DNA of 64,000 bases from Portulaca oleracea (lineage: Eukaryota > Streptophyta > Magnoliopsida > Caryophyllales > Portulacaceae). The notes beneath the pieces are model-generated. The model was given only the letters and a program-made list of their open reading frames with translations. It searched no databases and was not told where the DNA came from. Shown here in pieces: positions 34,289 through 45,361 of the stretch. The position numbers and the translations under genes are program-made. The DNA is taken from positions 3,018,044 through 3,082,043 of the forward strand of contig CM055890.1 of the NCBI GenBank assembly GCA_029582165.1. Direction: 5' to 3'. How positions within the stretch are numbered: position 1 is the stretch's first letter; each line of letters begins with the position of its first letter.

Positions 34289-36061
34289 TCATGGCGCAAC
34301 AAAAGCAAGAAAGGTGAAAATTGATGTGTACACCACAACAAGGGGAAATACCTCGTTATAGTTAATTCCTTTGCTCTGGTTGTAACCTCTAACCACCAGC
34401 TTTCCACATTGCAATCTTGACGCTAGGATACCTTCTTTTCTATTGTCGCTCTTTAGGCAAATCACGTAGCTCCCATGTCGGGTTCTTTTGTAGACTCTCC
34501 ATATCTTCATGCATAGTTACAATCCAGTTTGAGGCACTAGGATAAGAGATGGCCTCCCGATAAGTAGAAGGCTCGACATCTTCAAGAGTCTCCTCTACAA
34601 CGTTTAATGAATAAGCCACCAACACATTATTCTCCTCAGTGTATCTCACTGGTCTCCTGATCTCCCTCTTGGGATGATATCTGTCTATGTTAATTATGCT
34701 CTTCCTCCACCTGAGGAACTTCAGTCAAATTCTCAAGCTCATCAACTTGAGCTCTCTAAAAAAAGGTATCAACAACCTACTCTAGCCTACAAGTCTTAGT
34801 AGCTCCACCTTGATCTCTATCCACCTTGAGCTCTACTCTCTCCTTAGCATTCTTCTTATTGCTTGCAGCGTCAAAAGAAATAACAAATTCCACTCTAGAT
34901 AACATTGCAGTTTATGGTGCGTTTGGTTGGTCAATAACCCCGGGGAAATGGTCAATTTTCCCGGCTTGACTTATTTTCCCCATGTTTGGATACAGGTTGA
35001 CCTCGAGAAAGTTTTCACGATGGGCCCACCATTTTCTCCATTTTCCTAGGGAAAATTTCCCTTAGGGGGGCTAAGGGAAATTTTTCCCAGGGAAATCTTT
35101 CCCATGGAAAACTTCCCATGAGAAATTTTCGCCGGGAAAAATTTCCCTGGGGTTCCTAACAAACACTCCCTTAATTAAAAGTTACATCCCTAGACTGTAT
35201 GACTTTCTTCAACTCAGGAAATCACATTCTATATCCTTACTCCTTTAGACTCAGATCCATAACCTATAAGCATGCATTTAACATCATTGGGGGACAACTT
35301 CTCCTCATTCACATGGGCAACATATAGGACATCCCAAAACTCTTAAAACATAATAATTAATTGTAATATGAAAGTCAATTGAGGAACTCAACAAGTAAGC
35401 GGCAATAGCAATAGTTTCTACCAAGAAAGACTTGCTCTTCCAAAGCCTTGCATTGGAGAGCATGCATCGAGCTTTGTCTAACAAAGTTTTGTCGAGCTTT
35501 TCAGCTACACCATTCTTTTGTGGTTTCCCCACTAAAGTTCTGTGCCTACAGATGCCATGATCCTCACAAAAATCAATAAACTCTAAATCAACGAACTCCA
35601 TGCCATTGTTTGTCTTGAGTTTCTTGATCTTCCTGCATGTCTGGTTTTGGACTAAAGTAGTAAAGTCTTAAACATCTTGAAGTATGAGAAGGGATCAATC
35701 TTGTGTCACATGAAATAAACCTAGGTCTTCCTTGAGAAGTCATAAACCAATTTCAACATGTAGTGCTTGTCACCCATAGATTGCACTTTAGCTGGTTCCA
35801 ACAAGGCTAAAAATATAATCAAAGACCCCTTTCGTTGTGTGCTTAACCTTCGGAAAATTGACCCTATTGGTAAAGCTATGAAAATCCCCGGAAAGCATAG
35901 GTTGAAGGGAAAGCGAACCGGTCAACCTCACATAAATGTAGAGGTCATAAAATTCTAGCTTGCCAACTGGTGCACTCCCAAAGCAACGCTTCTTGCTCAG
36001 AATAGACATTCCCTTCTCTCCCATGTGGCTTAGTCTCATATGCCACAAATTTTTGCTATTA
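34289..36061 (-). pseudogene. Ty1/copia element G: integrase and reverse transcriptase part
   Basis: Minus strand, in order: GAG-pre-integrase (MWHMRLSHMGEKGMSILSK at 36048), integrase end (MEFVDLEFIDFCEDHGICRH, KPQKNGVAEKLDKTLLDKAR, 35601-35305), reverse transcriptase start (EPSTYREAISYPSASNWIV, MESLQKNPTWEL, 34600-34450) and GYNQSKGINYNEVF (34380-34330). Broken by stops and frameshifts and by a MITE at 34915. The 5' half of the same element continues at 56438, on the other side of the nest. Confidence 0.75.
34915..35170. mobile_element. MITE with inner GGGAAA/TTTCCC inverted array
   Basis: 256 bp. The ends GGTGCGTTTGGTTGG and (reverse) GGAGTGTTTGTTAGG form imperfect terminal repeats, with TTA on both sides (34912-34914, 35171-35173) as in PIF/Harbinger MITEs. 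The interior consists largely of alternating GGGAAAATT/AATTTTCCC words able to fold on themselves. Confidence 0.7.
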
Positions 36062-36066
36062 GCTTC

Positions 36067-36629
36067 TGTTAGGAAAGTGTCTTAAAATCACTCAATCTCT
36101 TGACCCCACAATTATTTGTTTCCTAATTGTATTAGGATATTATTTAGGTTTCCTTATTATGTTGGGTTTCCTATTTGTATTAGATTGTAAATCTAATTGT
36201 AGTGGGGGGTCAAGGTAGGTTTATAGGGAGTTTTTTCCATATAAGTAGTGGGTTCCATCACCTTGTTTGGTGTGGCCAAGTTTGGTGCTCATTAGGGCAG
36301 ATCTTGGATTGGGGCAAATCTTGAATGGTGAGAGAGGTTTTCTTGAGAGTTTTGTTAAATAAGAGCATGTGTCTCTTTTGGGTGGATCTATTTCGGTGTT
36401 TGAGATCTTTGTTATACTCTCTTTGCTGGATCTCAGGAGGGGATCGTTCGTTGTACTCTTTACCAATAGTGGATTCGTTTGTGCATGTGCCGCCCGTGGT
36501 TTTTTCCTGATTTGGGTTTCCACGTTAAAATCATTGTCCCCTTAAAATCTTGCATTTATTATTCTCGATATTTATTAGTCATCTTATTTCGCTTCCGCTA
36601 ATTGATATGCTCTTTTTAATATCCTTACA
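36067..36629 (+). repeat. E2 LTR a
   Basis: TGTTAGGAAAG...TCCTTACA. It contains CCTAAT-TGT-ATTAGG and a TATA-like CCATATAAGTAG at 36236. Confidence 0.9.
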
Positions 36630-36896
36630 AGTGGTATCAGAGTCATGGTTATTCAAATTTTATGGAGTTAGGTTTCGCGTAAGAGTTTCAGTTTGGATGA
36701 CTGCATTCAGAATATTTGCTTGTGGATATCGGGAAATTCATTGGCAAGATCAGATGTGGGGGTTGTGAAGATGTTTAGTGAATCGAGATTGTGACCGTTC
36801 AACGATTTCCCTATCCATCGCAGTTCTACCTTTCATAGGTTCATTGGCGATGACGAAATTTCAGAGCTTTCGTTGATTTTAGTCCAAGGTGGAGAT
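36630..36896 (+). other. E2 interior 1
   Basis: Primer-binding site TGGTATCAGAG at 36632, a non-coding 267-base body, purine stretch AAGGTGGAGAT at its end. Confidence 0.85.
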
Positions 36897-37448
36897 TGTT
36901 AGGAAAGTGTCCTGAAATCACCCAGTTTCTTGATCCCACAATTATTTGTTTCCTAATTGTATTAGGATATTATTTAGGTTTCCTTGTTATATTGGGTTTC
37001 CTAATTGTATTAGATTCTAAATCTAATTGGAGTGGGGGTCAAGGAAGGTTTATAGGGAGTTTTCCCTATAAATAGAGGATCTTGTTCGCCTTGTTTGGCG
37101 TGGCCAACTATGGTGCTGATTGGGGCAAATCTTTGATGGTAAGAGAGGTTTTGTTGAGAGTTTTGTTGAACAAGAGCATGTGTCTCTTTTGGGTGGATCT
37201 CTTTTGGTGTTTGAGATATTTGTAATACTCTCTTTGTTGGATCTAAGGAGGAGATCGTTCGTTGTACTCTCTACCAATAGTGGATTCATTTGTGCTTGTG
37301 TCGCCCGTGGTTTTTTCCTGATTTGGGTTTCAACGTTAAATTCTTATCCCCTTTATTCTTGCACTTATTTTTCTTGATATCCATTAGTCATCTTATTTTG
37401 GTGCTGCTTCCGCTATAATGTATTACTCTTATAATCAAAACCCTAACA
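36897..37448 (+). repeat. E2 LTR b
   Basis: Same family as LTR a, ending CCCTAACA; TATAAATA at 37067. Confidence 0.9.
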
Positions 37449-37714
37449 AGTGGTATCAAAGCCATGGTGGTTCAAATTTCGAGTTAGGGTTCATGTAAGA
37501 GTTTCGGTTAGGAGAAGATTACATTCAGCATATTTGCTCGTGGATACCGAGAAATTCGCTGGCAAGATCAAATATAAGGGTTGTGAATATTTCTAGTGAG
37601 TCCAGATTGTGATCGTTCAGCAGTTTGGCTACCCATCGCAGTTCTACCTTTCAGAGGTTCGTTGGCAATGAAGAAATTTCAGATCTTTTGTTGATCTTAG
37701 CCTAAGGTGGAGAT
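37449..37714 (+). other. E2 interior 2
   Basis: Primer-binding site with one change (TGGTATCAAAGCC) at 37451; the body is a diverged copy of interior 1. Confidence 0.85.
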
Positions 37715-37817
37715 TGTTAGGAAAGTGTTCTAAAATTACTCAATCTCTTGACCCCACAATTGTTTGTTTTCTAATTGCATTAGGATATCATTTAGGTTTC
37801 CTTATTATGTTGGGTTT
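37715..37817 (+). repeat. E2 LTR c, first part
   Basis: It stops at the D insertion (duplication GGTTT 37813-37817) and resumes at 55991. Confidence 0.88.
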
Positions 37818-38726
37818 TGATCCGTGAAACCCAGGGTCCTTCGAATGGATAAATATGGGAGGCCAAGGATCCACTAACTACTTAGGGTTTGAGAAAACCC
37901 CAATTTAGAACACATAAAACTACCACTAATTTTTAGGGTTTTGGGGTTTTGGAGATGAACAACAAACACTACAAGAATTAAAAGGGATATGGACAATTGT
38001 AAAGAGTAATCACTCACCTAATTGAACTAAGATGTTCAATCACTTGCACAAGGACCTTCCACAAGCAAAAAGTCTTGAAACACCCAAGAAATCTCACAAA
38101 GAGTGGAGGAACAACACCCACTCACCAAGAAGAGAAATCACCAAGCAATTTTCATCCAAACGATTAGCTTTCAATGATTAGGGTTTGAAAACCAACAATT
38201 ACAAACTCTCCAAGTGAGAGGAATTTGAGTCTAAATTTAAACGTTTCATCAAAAGTCCCTACAAAAATATAACATTGGGGTATATATAGGAAGGGGGAAG
38301 AAACAACGAAATTTTAGTTCCGGACAGGCTCGTCACGGGTGTTACGCTGGTCGTCATAGGCGTTACAAGCTTCGACAATTTAATTTAACTGCTGCAGGGT
38401 CGTCACGGGCGTGACGACAGGGGGTAGCGGGCATGACGATCTGGGCAGTTTTTCTTCCGACTTCAAACTAGCATAACTTCTTCATCCGGACTCTGTTCTA
38501 AGCCCATAAGATATCAATGGAAAGCTCTCGGTGTCTACTTTAAGCTTGCACTTTCTTCATCTTCGTTCTTCCAACTTAGCCTTGACTCCATCTTAGCTTC
38601 TTCTTACCTTTTCTAAACGGCCAATTTGAGACCCAAAAAGTGACCGAACTCGGTTTGGGAAAAGTGAGCCCGTCCCCTCCGTTGTTATTATCTCCAATGT
38701 GAGGGACCCTTAGGAATTATGGATCA
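37818..38726 (-). repeat. 3' LTR of D
   Basis: 909 bp. In minus order: start TGATCC (38726), conserved block 38535-38469, palindrome island 38447-38331, TATA box TATATATA at 38288-38281, end. It lacks about 90 bases that are present in the other LTR (55707-55800). Confidence 0.9.
38331..38447. repeat. Palindrome island in the D LTR (GTCACG-GG-CGTGAC)
   Basis: CGTCACGGGCGTGACG at 38401-38416 is a 7-base-arm inverted repeat. Variants lie at 38331 (GTCACGGGTGTTACG), 38351 (GTCATAGGCGTTAC) and 38430 (CGGGCATGACG). TGACG is the core of the plant as-1/TGA site. Confidence 0.8.
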
Positions 38727-40266
38727 GACTCCCCTTGTTGGAGAAGAGTTGTCCTCAACACTTGGGGGTAGATTCCATGGAACTTCTCGTGCATTACTAG
38801 CCCATTGTAAAGTAGCCCCATAAGCTCCAAAATGACCATGCTCATTACTCCACACTTCTTAAAGGTGCAGGAGTATTTGAAGAAGGCAGTACGTTGATCT
38901 TTGAAGTACCTCTTCTTCTCTACCCTAGCTCTCATGAGGTGATTGAAGTCCTCAATGAAGTCATTGATCCAGAATCTAAGGATGTGGAAGTGTACCAATG
39001 AGATCCTGACATCCTCAACTTTGAAAGCATATTCGCAAGGGGTCAAACAAGCAATCCCAACACCATAACCATCATCAATGAAATAGAGCTTGGTGGGAGG
39101 CTTGTTTTGAGGGGGTGTGGGACATGGGAGGGTAGTAGGAACTTTTAGTGGAGTTTGGGAACACACATCCTCATTAGGTTTTCTACAAAGTAAGGACAAA
39201 GCAAGAGGTTGCTTGTCCTCACTAGGAGCACTCTCTCCCCGTGCTTCACTCTTGAGGATGAGGTTTCTAAACTCACTTCCCGTCTTGGGTTCGTTTGTTG
39301 TGTGGGCTAAGGATGATGGTGGCTCCAATGGAGGAGGTAAGATGGGATTTTGGGAACAACACAACTTGTATAGAGGGACAACAATGTAGCATCGGGGTAG
39401 TGAGGTTATATTAGCAAAATAACTACCAAGCAAGACCCTACCACTAACCACGCCATCATAATCAATATGCCAACAAGCAACATCAAACAACTAATGTCTC
39501 TCAAAGATCATGCATAACTCACCCAAAGACTCCACACCATATCCACCCAAATATGATTTAATGACTTTCATTGAGGAGTTTTTGATTACCTCACTCTTCG
39601 CAAGAGGACGAACTAGAGTGTCATTCTCATGGTGAGTGGGGGAGTCATCTTCAAGGTGGCTTGGCTCCTCAATTTTTGGCAACAATAAGAACAAGTGAGC
39701 TTCTTCTTGAGCCTCTTCAACAAGTATAAGAGGAAGATCAAGGTCGAATTCTCATCCTCCTCATTGCATGGAGCTTCAACAACGTCTTCAATGGCCTCAC
39801 AAGGAACAAGGGAAGCTCCCCTGTTGGGCATGAGATTGATCTTTGCTTGCCCAACTTCTACATGCCCATCAAGTGATGAAATGGACTCAAGGCTAACCTC
39901 TGGCTCCCCTTGTTGGATGTCTCCTTTTCCTTGCAATGGAGACTCAAGAGATGAAGGATTGAATCCCCACCCTTCAAGTAACATTTGTCGTTGAAGCGCA
40001 ACTTGGGAATCATTGAGTCGCTCAACTTGTTGCATAAGTTGTGCTATAGTGGGTTGGGGACTATGGTTGATGAGAGTCCCTTCTAAATGTTGTAATTGAC
40101 GTTGGATCGCCGCTTGATTATTCACCATCAATTTTTGGGTACAATCAAACTGGTTTTTCATATCAAGAACTCGTTGCATGAGTTGAGTCATGGTAGGTTT
40201 GGGTGGGAGAATAAGGTGAGAGGGGGAAGCTTTTCTTCCGTCGTTTTGAATTGACGAAGAGGGCAT
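38717..40266 (-). pseudogene. Unidentified protein frame of D
   Basis: Minus ATG 40266 begins MPSSSIQNDGRKASPSHLIL; two related helical segments follow (PTMTQLMQRVLDMKNQ... and PTIAQLMQQVERLNDS...), rich in Gln. A frame change near 39700 leads to an acidic part and then a single in-frame stop at 39491. The same frame continues another 257 residues, Pro/Ser-rich and then Phe/Tyr/Arg-rich (FWINDFIEDFNHLMRARVEK), and ends at 38717, ten bases inside the LTR. No zinc knuckle, protease or pol motif is seen. It may be a highly altered gag or a novel accessory protein; I do not recognise it. Confidence 0.5.
38727..38741 (-). other. Polypurine tract of D
   Basis: CAAGGGGAGTC on the minus strand abuts TGATCC; preceded by TTGAGGACAACTCTTCTC as in element A. 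Confidence 0.75.
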
Positions 40267-40326
40267 TTTGAAGAGCTAAGGGATTCGATGGGCTAAGGTA
40301 AAAATGAATGGATGAGGCATTGGGTT
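40267..40326 (-). other. D leader, part next to solo LTR F
   Basis: Untranslated leader; GGGTT at 40322-40326 is one half of the F target duplication. Confidence 0.7.
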
Positions 40327-41994
40327 TGTTTAGACCCAATTTTGTGTCTAAATATCGCCTAAATCCTTAGGCTTTTGACTTGTTTCGTAGCTTAATTTAA
40401 TAACTTTTAATGCGTTTTTGGTAATTTTGTAGATTTCAGAGTTTTTACTCAGAACGTGGTAAAAAGGGCCATTTTCGCACCTAATTTGGGAATCCCGAGA
40501 TTCCCCGAGTCTTGGTCGAGTCGAAGGCAAAGGAAACAGAAAGGCCGGTCATGTCAAAGAGCTCAAAAGGGAGTAGACTTGCCGAAGATCATCTAAGCGT
40601 AGCCCCTGCCACACCTTTGGTAGCGGACGCTACCCCTCCAGCACCCCTTGGGTGATTGAACACTCCAAGACGTAGCCCCCGCCACCATTTTTGTAGCAGG
40701 CGCTACGCCCAGAAGGAATTTTGGCCGAGCAAGACCGTGGCCACGGTCTCCCAAGACCGTAGCCACGACGGTGCGAAGGAGCGAAAAAGTCATCTTCCCT
40801 AATCGCCAGACCGTACCCACGGTCTAGGGGCACCGTGCCCACGGTGCTGCGAAGAGAAAAAGAGAAATCGCCTGAGCTACGCAAGACCGTGGCCACGGTC
40901 TCATTGACCGTGCCCACGGTCCCCTTCAGTCGCATTTTCTCTGTTTAGCAAAGTGACGAGTTTTGAGTAACAAACTTGGTTTCTATATATTGTATATTAG
41001 GTCTTTTAGCTGGAGAGGATCTTTTATCATCTATTATCCTATCTTAGCACATACTTATCATACTTTTGAGTATATTTAAGCATTGAATTAGAGTGATTAG
41101 TGGGGAGTTTTTACTGAGATTATTGTTCTTGCACTGGAATTTATTGGATTCCTCTTTGAAGTTTGAAGATTATTTCTTATCTTTGGAGCATTGGAGCTTT
41201 ATTATTCCGGAGTATTTCCTTTGGCATCAAAATCAATGAGCATTTCTTAACTCCTCTCTCTTTAGTTCATCATTTACTTATTAATCTCTGTTTTTGTTAT
41301 TTGGATTATTTGGTGTTTGTGGATTGTTATTGTTGATTTGAATATCTTTTTAAGCATGAATGAGGTTATTATTGTTGTTAGCATGTTAGATAGAATGATT
41401 AGAGGCTAGAACCATAATGGGTTAGAGAGATTTTAAGGATGTAAATGGTGATTATATTTGGGTTAGCAATGTTAGTGAGTAATTAGTTGAGGAATCAGTT
41501 TCCCACTCCTATCCTTCCCTCAAGTAGGATGTATTCGGGTTCGAAAGCTCCCGAATACATCCAACACTTGTGTCGGAAGGTGGGAATTGGGATAGTTAGT
41601 ATTCTATTCATGAAGGTGAATAGAAACTAAATAGGTAATTCCGTTTCATTAACCCTCCGGATCTGTTGATGGACCTTGGGGAAGTTAATCCGGACTATCC
41701 TCGGAAAAGGAAGCTCGGTGGGTATTTTCTAATGGAATTACCACTTGATTCTCCCTTCTTGTTACTCCCTTGTTGCAAAACCCATTTCCTCATCCCCGTT
41801 TGCATCCCGAAGTCTCTCGACACCCATTGTTTCCCCTTTCTGACCGAACCTTAGTGTGTTTGTGCTGTTTTTACCCTAAACCTATCATCATCTTTATGAT
41901 CGTAAACCCTACCTAGACTCAAATAGTCATAGCTAAGGCCGCCAGCTCCCTGAGAAAGAACGATAAAAATCGAGGTCTCACAAACCACGTTACA
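40327..41994 (+). mobile_element. Solo LTR F inside D
   Basis: TGTTTAGACCC...CACGTTACA, 1668 bp, flanked by GGGTT (40322-40326 and 41995-41999). Layout as in a + strand LTR: palindrome island 40604-40925, TATA box CTATATATTG at 40983, long leader. No primer site, coding region or second LTR, so a recombined solo LTR. The short open frames in it are not supported. Confidence 0.85.
40604..40925. repeat. Palindrome island in F
   Basis: GTAGCG-GA-CGCTAC (40620-40633), GTAGC-AGGC-GCTAC (40693-40706), GACCGTGGCCACGGTC (perfect 16-base palindrome, two copies near 40734 and 40886), GACCGT-ACCC-ACGGTC (~40812), CACCGT-GCCC-ACGGTG and GACCGT-GCCC-ACGGTC. Seven or more spaced palindromes in 320 bases, about 60 bases upstream of the TATA box. 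Confidence 0.88.
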
Positions 41995-42650
41995 GGGTTC
42001 TTTGTGGTTAAGGGAATTTTGTAGAGTTTAGAGAGGCTAAATTTTTTTTGGGAAAAAATTGGATGTTACCGGCAATGGGGGATGCACAAATCAATGTCCA
42101 ACCAATGTTCAAGCAACAACAACACTACCACAAGATTCACCACATAAAGACAAGCATCAAACTTAACAAAATCAACAAACTCAACCTTTACACATTCATG
42201 GAGGTAGCATGAACATTCACCAAAACCCAAATTTCAACCATCAAGCTCTCTCCAAGAACTCTCCCAAAATTGCAACCCAAATCAACTCCAAATCAATGAA
42301 TTTATTCAAAATTCACCACCAACAACAACTAAGCATGTATAGCATTCACTTGGGCATCAAGATTCACAACAAAACTCAACCAAACATGCCAAGGAACATC
42401 AACAATCCAAAACAGAGAAAAAAATCTCTAGGCACAAATAACTTCAATAATCAACCCAATACTCAACAAATACTTGGATGCAAATGATAAAAATAACACC
42501 CTAAGACTCCTAACACATCAAGGGATCAATACCATTCATCAAGCATCAATTTTGCATCCAAAATCAACAAGAACAAACCCAAACCTTCAAGAACTTAAAC
42601 CCAAAAAAAAATCTGCATTTTTTTTTTACCCAAATATGAGTTCTAATCCT
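41995..42650 (-). other. D leader between F and the primer-binding site
   Basis: A/C-rich on the plus strand (many CAACA words); no coding region supported. Confidence 0.6.
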
Positions 42651-42662
42651 AAGCTCTGATAC
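42651..42662 (-). other. Primer-binding site of D
   Basis: TGGTATCAGAGC on the minus strand, four bases from the 5' LTR. Confidence 0.88.
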
Positions 42663-42666
42663 CAAA

Positions 42667-43125
42667 TGATTCGTGAAACCTGGGGGTCCTTCAAATGGAA
42701 AAATATGGGAGGCCAAGGATCCACTAACTACTTAGGGTTTGAGAAAACCCCAATTTAGAACTCATAAAACTACTACTAATTTTTAGGGTTTTGGGGCTTT
42801 GGAGATGAACAACAAACACAACAAGAATTAAAAGGGATATGGACAATGTAAAGAGTAACCACTCACCCAATTGAACTAAGATGTTCAATCACTTGCACAA
42901 GGACCTTCCACAAGCAAAGAGTCTTGAAACACCCAAGAAATCTCACAAAGAGTGGAGGAAGAACACCCACTCACCAAGAAGAGAAATCACCAAGCAATTT
43001 CCACCCAAAAGGTTTAGCTTTCATTGCAATAGGGTTTGAATACCCACAATTACAAACTCTCCAATTGAGAGTATTTTTGAGTCTAAATCTAAAAGTTTCA
43101 TCAAAAGTCCCTACAAAAATATAAC
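42667..43125 (-). repeat. 5' LTR of D, first part
   Basis: It matches 37818-38276; interrupted by C at ATAAC (43121-43125). Confidence 0.9.
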
Positions 43126-43255
43126 TGTAGACACTTGAAAAATGTCTCATAATTATGTAATTTTATTTATATGCATTTTTTATTCTTTTTATTTTATTAG
43201 AAAAAATGCCAATAAAAGTGAAATGCAAAAAAGAAAAAAAAGAAACCATAAAAAA

Positions 43256-43395
43256 TCAGCCCAATCCCGCTTTGCGCAGCCCGAGGCGGAAACAGGCCGG
43301 CCTAGGCGGAATCCGGCCCACATACCGCCAGGTATTGTGGGCGGGTTCTGCCCGACCCGGCGCGCCTCAGCTCACCTTGAAAAGTGTGCCTAAAT
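43256..43395. repeat. GC-rich palindrome island in C
   Basis: AGGCCGGCCT (perfect), TACC-GCCA-GGTA, GGCGGG-TTCTG-CCCG and neighbouring words; about 90 bases upstream of the C TATA box. Confidence 0.65.
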
Positions 43396-43713
43396 CTGGT
43401 CAGCGCAGCTGGGCCTTGTTACTTGGCGGTATTCTGTCAAGAATATTCCTTCATTTTAACCTAAATCCCTACCATCATTTCTCCTATAAAAACCCCAATC
43501 ATCCTCCATTTCATTTTACACCGAAATCACCCGGGCGTATTGATACTTGGTGATTTCATCCTCTTCTCCCTCTCTAATTCTCTCATTTTGCATACACTTA
43601 ATTGGCATTTTGTTTTCTTTATCTCTCTCTATTCTTTCTTCACTCATATTATCTTGTAACTTGAGTTAACCCTAAACTCAACCAAAATAATATTGATTGC
43701 TTGTGAATAAAGG

Positions 43714-44826
43714 CAAAAATTTGCTGGGAGGTGCCACACATTTCAAAAAATTGACCAGTTGGGGACTACATTTTTTAATACACTCAAAGGGGACGAAGTT
43801 GTTAAACAATTGGCTGGCAGGTGAATTTCCGACTATTATTTGCCGGAAAACATAAAAAGACATAAAAACCCTTGACAATGCATGTGAAAAGACTAGGCTG
43901 CCCTTATTCTTTGCATGATTCTATCCCTTTACAGACACCATATCCTCCTCTGTTCCTTCGCCTGAACCTTGCTCCGTTGAACAGTTACGGCTTTCTTGTG
44001 CATTCTTTGTTTTACGCCTACGTTTTTCATTTTCTGAGGCGGGTTTGGTGGGAATCCTCTCAATGGTGATACTTTGGTCAAATTTCAGAACATAGGCCTG
44101 CTGGCAACATGAAGGAACCCAAAACAATCTAATTCCAACCCTTCGGGATGGAAAAAGCCAATGAATGATTTCTCAGGGACAACAGAGAGGGGGTGGATTT
44201 TCGCCTGGAGGACAGTGTCTAGATCAAAATGCTTGTCCGGAAATCTCTCTATGTAAATATCATTCTCACTTGTCTAAAAACTACAGAGGGCTGAAATTAC
44301 ACTACCAACAGCAAAGTTGTCATCCCCAAATTCAGATACGAATATTCCACTCCCCACTGATCCTTTATTTTGCTGAAATTACATAAATATGTATCAGGAT
44401 TCTTCTGAAAATGATTCTGTTACTTTGTAGCAATGATCGCACAAAGTTTGACAAACACCGTAATAATAGATAACCAAGGAAATTAAGCTACAAAGGGCTT
44501 CAAAATAACTCTCAAAACACAACCCCCCCTCCCCTTTTTCTCTCTCAAAATCAATACTGTAATCCAGATCTAGCAGCACTAGGAGAGAAGGGTTTTTTTT
44601 CTTCCTTTCCTCCTGTTTAAAAGGGGTAGTCTCGACATTCATATAAGTAGATTTTTTAAAAAATTTAATTTTAGTCAACTGTCACCGTTTTCCGGTAAAT
44701 AATGGTCAGAAAGTCATCTGTCAGCCAATTGTTTAACAATTTCGTCCCCTTTGAGTGTATTAAACAAATGTAGTCCCCACCTGGTCAGACCAGTATAAAT
44801 GTGTGGCACCTCCTAGCAAATTTTTG
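43714..44826. mobile_element. Mutator-like element MULE1
   Basis: Terminal inverted repeats of about 140 bases (CAAAAATTTGCTGGGAGGTGCC... and its reverse ...GGCACCTCCTAGCAAATTTTTG), with TGAATAAAG on both sides (43704-43712, 44827-44835), the 9-base duplication of Mutator elements. The 830-base core has no transposase; short open frames on both strands give no match I can name, so a captured fragment is possible but unproven. Confidence 0.85.
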
Positions 44827-45361
44827 TGAATAAAGGTACGTTTATGTTTAATTCTTTTATTTCTTGTATTTATTTCTCGCTTTATTATCACATTTGTATG
44901 TAGTTAAATAACATTAATTACGCTAATTAGTACTCCGTTTCTACTCTCTTCTTCTCCTTCTCTTCCTTTCTTTTTATTTAACCGGTTTAGTAAAGTCCGT
45001 TCGTTGAACGGGCGGATTCGGGAATTTTTATTCCCGAATTCGTAACCTTACCCCCGGATCCGAATATCGTGGTTCGTGGCTTGTGGAGTCTTATTTTTTG
45101 AGTTTATTAATTCTCGTTTAAAAATTAATTGGCGACTCTCCCTCTTTTTCTTTTCATCTCTCTTTTTCGGTTTTTTATCTTCAGTTTCAGAAACTAATTT
45201 AAGGGTAAAAAGATTTTGTTTTTATTTTAATTTCGGGCGTAAATAACATGAAATCCGAATCAGAGACTGGCAATACCTGGCGGTATGCATGGACGTTCCC
45301 TGGTCCGGTCCGCCCCGTGTTTGGAAGCAGACTCGAGGTTGGATCGAATACAGCGGTATTC

